A stretch of DNA of 5,046 nt from an uncultured Kordia sp. (GTDB lineage: Bacteria; Bacteroidota; Bacteroidia; Flavobacteriales; Flavobacteriaceae). The notes under the pieces were generated by a model, which worked only from the letters and a program-made list of their open reading frames with translations, was not told where the DNA came from and did not search any database. This document shows, piece by piece, positions 1 through 5,046 of the stretch (position 1 is its first letter; the number at the start of each line of letters is the position of its first letter). The stretch spans positions 1-5,046 of the forward strand of contig CAJXHW010000161.1 in assembly GCA_913054565.1 (NCBI GenBank). Direction: 5' to 3'. The position numbers and the translations under genes are program-made.

Positions 1-231
1 TTTATTGACATAAACACTTTTGGTATTCGTATGCGACATGAGTTTTTTGATAAGGCACTTACTAAAAAATCAACTGTAGAATATGTTCTGGAACATTTAG
101 CTGATGCCAATTTTGACCCAGAATTTTACAGACTGTATGAAAAAAATATCATTGCAAAATTCAATACGCAAACCAATGCTACCATTCAATTAAAAAAGAA
201 AGGCTGGAAACGAATTTTCTCTAAAGCATAA
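1..231 (+). CDS. C-terminal end of an unrecognised protein (5' end outside window)
   Basis: The reading frame is open from the first base and ends at TAA 229-231, so at least 76 residues belong to a gene that starts upstream. The ATG at 31 is in frame but is probably internal, because the ten codons before it are open and encode a normal-looking sequence (FIDINTFGIR). The visible part is mostly polar and probably helical, with no membrane segment and no cysteine. It has a tyrosine/phenylalanine-rich stretch (DPEFYRLYEKN) and a basic tail (KKKGWKR) near the end. I do not recognise the family. A helical, basic C-terminus of this kind could close a flavoprotein or another soluble enzyme, but nothing here proves it. 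The stop lies six bases before the ATG of the iron-sulfur membrane protein, which suggests co-transcription. Confidence 0.7.
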   Translation, partial: FIDINTFGIRMRHEFFDKALTKKSTVEYVLEHLADANFDPEFYRLYEKNIIAKFNTQTNATIQLKKKGWKRIFSKA

Positions 232-237
232 CACAAC

Positions 238-1815
238 ATGAAACACATTCAAAATACAGGTCTCGGATTGTTTCTCTTTGGATTAACACTTTTTATCTCA
301 CTTATTTTTTTAGGCAATTATGAGCTAACTACCATTCAATTTAAACAGCTCATAAAAAACAAAAACATTAAAAGTGAGTTGTTTATTTCTGAAATGCGAA
401 CTCATGTTCTTGATAAAGAATTTACTAACCCATTTAATTTTTCTTCAGAAATAAGACGCGCATTAACTACCGCAAATTCATTTCATAATAAACACAAAGA
501 ATACGGAAAAAAAATATGGAGTAAACCACACATGATGGCTTATGATGTTGCTAAAGTATCTGGAAAAGGTGTTATAAAAGAGAATAAAAGTTTATTTTGG
601 TGGTTAACCTTTGGCTTAGGTATTATTGGAGCTTTACTTTATATTATCCCAAATATTGTCACACTTGGTCCTAAAGGCATCAAAAACAACGGTGTTTTTT
701 TTAACAAAGCTACTAACCGAGGTTGGATTGGTTGGTTTGTATTTATTTTCTTAGTTAGCTTCTATTTACTGCTTTACTTTACACCAGAATACATTGTAAA
801 CTGGACTTATATTGTAGACCCAATAAGTAAAACTTTGAATGGAAATTTAGCTGGCCAATGGTTTTTATACGGATTTTTATACTGTGTTGTAATGCTTGTA
901 ATGGCTATTAGAATGTATATCAAATACCGCCATAATAAGTATCAAATTTTACGCACCACCTCTGTTCTGTTTTTTCAAATAGTTTTTGCTTTCCTAATAC
1001 CAGAAATTATGGCGCGGTTTCAATTACCTTGGTATGATTTTAAAAATGCTTTCCCATTAGATTATGATTTTTTCTTTTCGTGGAATTTAAAAGAGTTAAC
1101 TAATAGTGGAGGAATCGGCTTATTTATTTTAGTATGGGGAATTACACTAACACTACTCATTGTTCCTATATTCACCTATTTTTATGGGAAAAGATGGTAC
1201 TGCTCATGGATATGTGGCTGTGGTGGTTTAGCTGAAACCCTAGGAGATCCATATAGACAATTATCTGATAAATCATTAAAAGCTTGGAAACTGGAACGAT
1301 GGACTGTACACGGTGTTTTAGTTTTTGCTTTAGTAATGACAAGTGTTACCTTATACACGTTTTTCACTAACACCTATAGTGTGTTAGGCGTAAAAACTAC
1401 TACAATTCAGGATATCTATGGGTTTTTAATAGGTGCTATATTTGCTGGAGTTATTGGAACTGGATTTTACCCAATTTTCGGAAATAGGGTTTGGTGCAGG
1501 TTTGGGTGCCCATTGGCTGCTTATATGGGATTGATCCAACGTTTTAAATCACGTTTTAGAATTACCACAAACGGTGGTCAATGTATTTCTTGCGGAAACT
1601 GCTCTACTTATTGTGAACAAGGAATAGATGTAAGAGCTTATGCTCAAAAAGGCGAAAATATTATTCGTGCAAGTTGTGTGGGCTGTGGCGTTTGTGCGGC
1701 TGTTTGTCCGCGTGGAGTACTAAAATTAGAAAACGGCCCTGAAGACGGGAGGATTAACCCAACTGACATCCTATTGGGCAATGATGTAGATTTAATGTCG
1801 TTATTAAACAAATAA
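238..1815 (+). CDS. Membrane-bound 2[4Fe-4S] ferredoxin-domain protein, NosR/CcoG-like
   Basis: This is a 525-residue inner-membrane protein likely to carry electrons across or along the membrane; its donor and acceptor are unknown. Hydrophobic segments lie near residues 9-26, 118-138, 162-182, 207-227, 241-258, 292-312, 357-377 and 394-412. The roughly 90-residue stretch between the first two should be periplasmic. Basic loops at 139-161, 228-240 and 313-356 put the N- and C-termini in the cytoplasm. Two membrane-edge Cys motifs follow the NosR/CcoG layout: C322, C326 and C328 (YCSWICGCGG), then C420 and C424 (WCRFGCP). The C-terminal ferredoxin domain has C449, C452, C455, C459 and C480, C483, C486, C490, a complete set for two [4Fe-4S] clusters. 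The first motif reads CG rather than the usual CP and has an extra cysteine. ATG 238 is six bases after the previous stop and leads directly into the first membrane helix, so the start is well supported. It is not clearly CcoG or NosR itself: the FMN-binding periplasmic domain of NosR is absent, and no nos or cco genes are visible. Confidence 0.9.
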   Translation: MKHIQNTGLGLFLFGLTLFISLIFLGNYELTTIQFKQLIKNKNIKSELFISEMRTHVLDKEFTNPFNFSSEIRRALTTANSFHNKHKEYGKKIWSKPHMMAYDVAKVSGKGVIKENKSLFWWLTFGLGIIGALLYIIPNIVTLGPKGIKNNGVFFNKATNRGWIGWFVFIFLVSFYLLLYFTPEYIVNWTYIVDPISKTLNGNLAGQWFLYGFLYCVVMLVMAIRMYIKYRHNKYQILRTTSVLFFQIVFAFLIPEIMARFQLPWYDFKNAFPLDYDFFFSWNLKELTNSGGIGLFILVWGITLTLLIVPIFTYFYGKRWYCSWICGCGGLAETLGDPYRQLSDKSLKAWKLERWTVHGVLVFALVMTSVTLYTFFTNTYSVLGVKTTTIQDIYGFLIGAIFAGVIGTGFYPIFGNRVWCRFGCPLAAYMGLIQRFKSRFRITTNGGQCISCGNCSTYCEQGIDVRAYAQKGENIIRASCVGCGVCAAVCPRGVLKLENGPEDGRINPTDILLGNDVDLMSLLNK

Positions 1816-1819
1816 ACTT

Positions 1820-1999
1820 ATGCGTAAAACTTTAATATATATAATCATTATTACAATTGGGTTTACATCTTGTAGACCGAGCTATATGCGTTGCCCAAAA
1901 AACAGAAGATGCGATACAACACCAATAATTAATAAAAATACAATAATGGCACCCCACCTACATTCTTCTACAAAAGAACAGCTCTGTTCAAATTTTTAA
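1820..1999 (+). CDS. Small predicted lipoprotein, 59 residues
   Basis: ATG 1820 opens a 59-codon frame ending at TAA 1997-1999. It begins four bases after the stop of the iron-sulfur protein. The N-terminus is a textbook lipoprotein signal: basic start (MRK), hydrophobic core of isoleucines (residues 5-15), then FTSC with the lipidated cysteine at residue 18. The mature part would be only 42 residues, polar and basic, with cysteines at 25, 31 and 56; the first two bracket the motif RCPKNRRC. I know of no function. The lipobox and tight placement between two co-directional genes argue for a real gene, even though it is short enough to be skipped by ORF length cut-offs. It could serve as a small envelope partner of either the redox protein before it or the glycosyltransferases after it; that is inference only. 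Confidence 0.72.
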   Translation: MRKTLIYIIIITIGFTSCRPSYMRCPKNRRCDTTPIINKNTIMAPHLHSSTKEQLCSNF

Positions 2000-2023
2000 T
2001 ACTTTTACGAAAAATTCAATGTA

Positions 2024-2713
2024 ATGCCATTAATTAAGGTCATCATTCCTGCTTATAATGAGGAGCATTCAATAGCTAAAGTTATTGCAGAAGTACCTTC
2101 AATTGTATCAGAAATTATTGTTGTCAATAACAATTCTACAGATAATACTCAAAAAGTTGCTAAAGCAGCAGGCGCTACAGTACTCACCGAAACTAATAAA
2201 GGCTATGGTTATGCATGCTTAAAAGGGTTACAGTACATTGCTTTACAACCTATAAAACCAGATATTGTTGTGTTTCTTGATGGTGATTATAGTGATTATC
2301 CAAGTGAATTAACAAAACTAATAACGCCAATACTAGAAAATGGTGTAGACCTTGTTATTGGCGCTAGAGTACCAGAACTTAGAGAAAAAGATGCTGTTAC
2401 ACCCCAACAAATTTTCGGAAATTGGTTGGCCTGTGCGTTAATGAAACTGTTTTTTAAAGCTAAATATACCGATTTAGGTCCGTTTAGAGCTATTAAATAT
2501 AACAAACTCTTAGCACTAAACATGACCGACAAAACCTATGGTTGGACCGTAGAAATGCAACTTAAAGCTTTAAAACAGAAGTTATCATATACTGAAATAC
2601 CAGTTCACTACAAAAAAAGAATTGGCGTTTCAAAGGTGTCAGGTACAATAAAAGGTGCTATATTTGCTGGCGTTAAAATTTTAACCTGGATTTTTAAATA
2701 TAGCCTCAAATAA
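2024..2713 (+). CDS. GT2 glycosyltransferase, DPM1/DPG-synthase-like
   Basis: This is a 229-residue GT-A fold glycosyltransferase resembling dolichyl-phosphate mannose/glucose synthases, which move a hexose from GDP-mannose or UDP-glucose to a polyprenyl phosphate at the cytoplasmic face of the membrane. Visible landmarks are the nucleotide-binding start (VIIPAYNEE, residues 6-14), VVNNNSTDNT (33-42), the metal-binding DGD at 86-88 followed by D91, GPFRAI at 152-157, and WTVEMQLKA at 174-182. The basic VHYKKRIGVSKVSG is at 194-207. There is no strong membrane helix; the end (residues 210-225) is moderately hydrophobic and could sit on the membrane, as in DPM1 forms lacking transmembrane segments. 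ATG 2024 is the first usable start: an ATG at 2019 is followed at once by TAA. The gene is 24 bases after the lipoprotein gene and 2 bases before the next glycosyltransferase. The donor sugar and acceptor cannot be read from the sequence. Confidence 0.88.
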   Translation: MPLIKVIIPAYNEEHSIAKVIAEVPSIVSEIIVVNNNSTDNTQKVAKAAGATVLTETNKGYGYACLKGLQYIALQPIKPDIVVFLDGDYSDYPSELTKLITPILENGVDLVIGARVPELREKDAVTPQQIFGNWLACALMKLFFKAKYTDLGPFRAIKYNKLLALNMTDKTYGWTVEMQLKALKQKLSYTEIPVHYKKRIGVSKVSGTIKGAIFAGVKILTWIFKYSLK

Positions 2714-2715
2714 CA

Positions 2716-2718
2716 GTG
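2716..2718 (+). other. GTG start codon of the cellulose-synthase-like gene
   Basis: The stop TAA 2711-2713 of the DPM1-like gene is followed by two bases and GTG. There is no ATG between the stop and this point. Starting at GTG keeps the whole N-terminal helix and gives tight spacing typical of translational coupling. The competing start is ATG 2752, which would shorten the protein by 12 residues. Confidence 0.6.
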
Positions 2719-4233
2719 GATAAAGTAATACTATACGGATCATATGTCATTATGACGATATACTCTATATCGTTAATCATTATACTTTTTTACGCCTTAG
2801 CGCAGCTGAACTTGCTAGTTAACTACCTAAAAGCTCAGAAAAAAAAGGATGATGGCCCTAAATTTGATTTAAACAATCCGGATGAAGTACCGTATGTAAC
2901 TATTCAATTACCACTATATAATGAACTTTATGTTGTTGAACGTTTATTAAACAACATTGCAGAGATTGACTACCCAAAAGAAAAGTTAGAAATTCAGGTT
3001 TTAGATGATTCCACAGATGAATCTGTGGCAACAAATGCAGAACATATAAAAAACCTACAAGATAAAGGGTTAGATATTACACATATTAGAAGGGTAAATA
3101 GAGAAGGTTTTAAGGCAGGTGCTTTAAAAGAAGGTTTAAAAATAGCTAAAGGTGAATTTATAGCCATTTTTGACGCTGATTTTTTACCTCAAAAAGATTG
3201 GTTAAAATTAACTGTTCCACATTTTAAAGATGAGAAAATTGGTGTGGTGCAAACACGCTGGGGACATATCAATAGAAATTACTCTATATTAACTAAAATA
3301 CAAGCGTTTGCTTTAGACGCTCACTTTACTTTAGAACAAGTAGGTAGAAATAGTAAAGGGCATTTTATAAACTTTAACGGTACAGCAGGTTTGTGGCGTA
3401 AAGAATGTATTTATGACGCTGGAAACTGGGAAGGCGACACTTTAACGGAAGACCTAGATTTAAGTTATAGAGCACAATTAAAAAACTGGGGATTTAAATA
3501 CTTAGTTGATGTTGAAACTCCTGCAGAACTACCTGTTGTTATTAGCGCTGCACGCTCACAACAATTTAGATGGAACAAAGGAGGAGCAGAGAACTTTCAA
3601 AAAATGTTTAAACGTGTTGTGAACTCAAAAGATTTATCATTTAAAACCAAGTTTCATGGTGTAATGCATTTACTTAACAGCACCATGTTTTTAAATGTAT
3701 TTATAGTTGCTATTTTAAGTATTCCGATGCTTTACATTAAAAACTACTTTGGCCATTTTAGATCATACTTTATTGTTATGAGTTTCTTTGTAACAAGTAC
3801 ACTTATATTCTTTATCTGTTATTGGTTTATGTACAGAAACCTCAACGGTAAAGGATTTAAAAATTTCTTTAGTTATATTGGACATTTCTTTGCTTTTTTC
3901 TCTATTGCAATGGGTTTTTCTTTACATAACTCGTTAGCAGTTTTAGAAGGTCACAGAGGTAAAAAAAGTGAATTTGTACGTACTCCTAAATTTAATATTA
4001 GCACATTAAAGGATTCTTGGAAAGACAACAAGTATTTGAGTAAAAACATTTCTAAAAATACAATTATAGAAGGTATTTTACTATTGTACTTTATCTTTGG
4101 ACTTGCAAGTTCATACTTAGTAACAGTAATTGGTGGCGCGAAAGAAGTGGATTTCGGGTTAGTTCCGTTTCACTTAATGTTGGTTTCTGGTTTTGGCTTT
4201 GTGTTTTTTAAATCGCTTACTTCAAAGGCCTAG
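2716..4233 (+). CDS. Cellulose-synthase-like membrane GT2 glycosyltransferase
   Basis: This 505-residue protein has the layout of processive beta-glycan synthases. An N-terminal helix (about residues 12-34) precedes a cytoplasmic GT-A domain (about 58-300), followed by membrane segments near 317-340, 352-372, 387-409, 451-474 and 482-500. The catalytic signature is complete: D97-D98 in LDDSTD, DAD at 153-155, TED at 244-246 and QQFRW at 282-286. The sequence GHRGKKSEFVRTPK (412-425) lies in the loop between the fourth and fifth C-terminal region helices. There is no PilZ domain, and no BcsB, BcsC or cellulase gene in the visible neighbourhood. Bacterial cellulose synthase is therefore less likely than a CslA/CslC-like (mannan or glucan) enzyme or a synthase adding a single beta-linked sugar; the product is unknown. 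The start is GTG 2716, two bases after the preceding stop. The next in-frame ATG (2752, residue 13) would cut into the first helix, so GTG is preferred. Confidence 0.9.
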   Translation: MDKVILYGSYVIMTIYSISLIIILFYALAQLNLLVNYLKAQKKKDDGPKFDLNNPDEVPYVTIQLPLYNELYVVERLLNNIAEIDYPKEKLEIQVLDDSTDESVATNAEHIKNLQDKGLDITHIRRVNREGFKAGALKEGLKIAKGEFIAIFDADFLPQKDWLKLTVPHFKDEKIGVVQTRWGHINRNYSILTKIQAFALDAHFTLEQVGRNSKGHFINFNGTAGLWRKECIYDAGNWEGDTLTEDLDLSYRAQLKNWGFKYLVDVETPAELPVVISAARSQQFRWNKGGAENFQKMFKRVVNSKDLSFKTKFHGVMHLLNSTMFLNVFIVAILSIPMLYIKNYFGHFRSYFIVMSFFVTSTLIFFICYWFMYRNLNGKGFKNFFSYIGHFFAFFSIAMGFSLHNSLAVLEGHRGKKSEFVRTPKFNISTLKDSWKDNKYLSKNISKNTIIEGILLLYFIFGLASSYLVTVIGGAKEVDFGLVPFHLMLVSGFGFVFFKSLTSKA

Positions 4234-4259
4234 TTACTGGTTTAAATTATTTAAAACTG

Positions 4260-4267
4260 TAAATTTG
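4260..4267 (+). promoter_or_regulatory. Possible Bacteroidota-type -7 element (TAAATTTG)
   Basis: TAAATTTG matches the Bacteroidota sigma-70 -7 consensus TAnnTTTG and lies in the 56-base gap before the GT-C gene, 22 bases ahead of its ATG. No good -33 TTTG lies at the usual distance upstream (only a weak ACTGG around 4236-4240), and such AT-rich octamers occur by chance. If it works, the last gene has its own promoter with a short leader of around 15 bases; otherwise it is read through from the upstream genes. Confidence 0.3.
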
Positions 4268-4289
4268 AGTAAGTTACATTCAAATCTAT

Positions 4290-5046
4290 ATGTTTAAACG
4301 TATTCAAATAAGTCCTCAACTATACGGAGTAATTGGAATAATAATATCATGCTTTGGTTATTATTATTTTAGCTATGAATTGGTTAGAGCAGATTTTAAT
4401 AACTTATTACTTTTCTATACAGCACTATTTTCACTATTTCTTTTTATTCATAAATTAGATTTAGATTGGAAGTTATTAATCATCTCATCTATTCTATTTA
4501 GAGTTATATTTATAATTGCAACACCAAGTTTATCTCAGGACTTTTATCGATTTATTTGGGATGGAAGACTCTTAATAAATGGGTTTAACCCATATTTATA
4601 TTTACCAGAATTACACCTATCTCCAAATTACACTCTTCCAAATCAGGCTACTGAATTAGTCACGGGAATGGGCGAACTAAATGCAAGTCATTACAGTAAT
4701 TACCCGCCATTAAATCAATTCTGTTTTGTGATAGCTGCAATAGTTGCTAACAAAAGTATTTTAGGGAGCATTGTAACAATGAGGGTATTAATTATACTTG
4801 CTGATATTGGTGTATTATATTTTGGAACTAAACTCTTAAAAGCACTACATTTAAATCCAAAAACAATCTTTATTTACCTTCTAAACCCGCTAATTATTAT
4901 TGAATTAACAGGTAACTTACATTTTGAAGGGGTGATGATCTTTTTCTTAATAGGGAGCTTGTATTTTTTACATCTGAGTAAATGGAAACTATCTAGTGTA
5001 TTATTAGCTAGCTCAATTAGCTTAAAACTAATGCCCTTATTATTTC
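4290..5046 (+). CDS. GT-C-type polytopic glycosyltransferase, probably mannosyltransferase-like (3' end outside window)
   Basis: ATG 4290 opens a frame that stays open to the window end, giving 252 residues of an incomplete protein. An in-frame TGA at 4266-4268 and no ATG between make 4290 the natural start. Hydrophobic segments appear near residues 11-28, 37-53, 60-78, 142-160, 162-178, 192-206, 215-228 and 235-250, so this is a polytopic inner-membrane protein. The large loop after the third helix carries SQDFYRFIWDGR (82-93) and NGFNPY (97-102), followed by NYPPLNQ (137-143) and LNPLIIIELTGNLHFEG (198-214). This pattern fits GT-C enzymes of the GT87/alpha-mannosyltransferase kind. In those, an acidic residue in the first large loop (here probably D84) is catalytic and the donor is a polyprenyl-phosphate sugar. 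The DPM1-like enzyme two genes upstream could supply that donor. Mannose specificity is inferred from family resemblance only. Confidence 0.82.
   Translation, partial: MFKRIQISPQLYGVIGIIISCFGYYYFSYELVRADFNNLLLFYTALFSLFLFIHKLDLDWKLLIISSILFRVIFIIATPSLSQDFYRFIWDGRLLINGFNPYLYLPELHLSPNYTLPNQATELVTGMGELNASHYSNYPPLNQFCFVIAAIVANKSILGSIVTMRVLIILADIGVLYFGTKLLKALHLNPKTIFIYLLNPLIIIELTGNLHFEGVMIFFLIGSLYFLHLSKWKLSSVLLASSISLKLMPLLF

Noticed and set aside
1182..1373. Open frame on the minus strand inside the iron-sulfur protein gene
   Set aside because: It lies wholly opposite a well-supported gene with conserved Cys motifs, and its translation shows no domain, signal or sensible neighbours.
238..1815. True NosR or CcoG assignment
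   Set aside because: The NosR flavin-binding periplasmic domain is missing, the first Cys motif differs, and no nitrous oxide reductase or cbb3 oxidase genes are nearby.
2296..2532. Open frame on the minus strand inside the DPM1-like gene
   Set aside because: It is fully antisense to the conserved catalytic region of the glycosyltransferase and shows no features of its own.
2752..2754. ATG as alternative start of the cellulose-synthase-like gene
   Set aside because: It would remove 12 residues leading into the first membrane helix and leave a 38-base gap, whereas GTG 2716 keeps tight spacing. It is not excluded by direct evidence.
2716..4233. Bacterial cellulose synthase BcsA
   Set aside because: Catalytic motifs match the wider superfamily, but there is no PilZ domain, the protein is much shorter than BcsA, and no bcsB, bcsC or bcsZ neighbours are visible.
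4234..4260. Possible rho-independent terminator after the cellulose-synthase-like gene
   Set aside because: The only inverted repeat is all A/T with a one-base centre, which cannot form a stable hairpin, and no T-run follows it.
1..5046. CRISPR arrays, tRNA or rRNA genes, insertion sequences, long direct repeats
   Set aside because: None was seen on reading the window. Nearly all of it is explained by coding sequence on the plus strand.

Overview
The window is strongly AT-rich, and none of the genes has a clear Shine-Dalgarno sequence. A small gene encodes a lipoprotein with a Bacteroidota-style lipobox (FTSC). A candidate promoter carries the Bacteroidota -7 pattern TAnnTTTG. Together with the flavor of the proteins, this points to a marine or soil member of the Flavobacteriia (Bacteroidota). 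That placement is inference; no marker gene is present.

All genes read left to right. Positions 1-231 hold the 3' end of an unrecognised gene that begins outside the window. Six bases later comes a 525-residue membrane iron-sulfur protein of the NosR/CcoG/polyferredoxin type (238-1815), with about eight membrane segments, two cytoplasmic Cys motifs and a C-terminal 2[4Fe-4S] ferredoxin domain. Four bases after it lies a 59-codon gene for a predicted lipoprotein (1820-1999). Next are a soluble DPM1-like GT2 glycosyltransferase (2024-2713) and, two bases further on and starting at GTG, a membrane-bound cellulose-synthase-like GT2 enzyme (2716-4233). After a 56-base gap with a possible promoter comes the 5' part of a polytopic GT-C-type glycosyltransferase (4290 to the window end).

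The spacing of 6, 4, 24 and 2 bases suggests that the first five genes are one transcription unit. The last gene may be read through or may have its own promoter. The three glycosyltransferases make biochemical sense together. A DPM1-like enzyme typically charges a polyprenyl phosphate with a hexose, a GT-C enzyme uses such lipid-linked sugars on the far side of the inner membrane, and the cellulose-synthase-like enzyme could build or extend a beta-linked glycan. The link between this glycan module and the upstream redox protein is unclear and may be only shared transcription.

No RNA genes, mobile elements, CRISPR arrays or convincing terminators were seen. The window looks like ordinary chromosomal backbone. 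The points most worth a second look are the easily missed small lipoprotein gene, the altered Cys motif in the iron-sulfur protein and the three-glycosyltransferase module.
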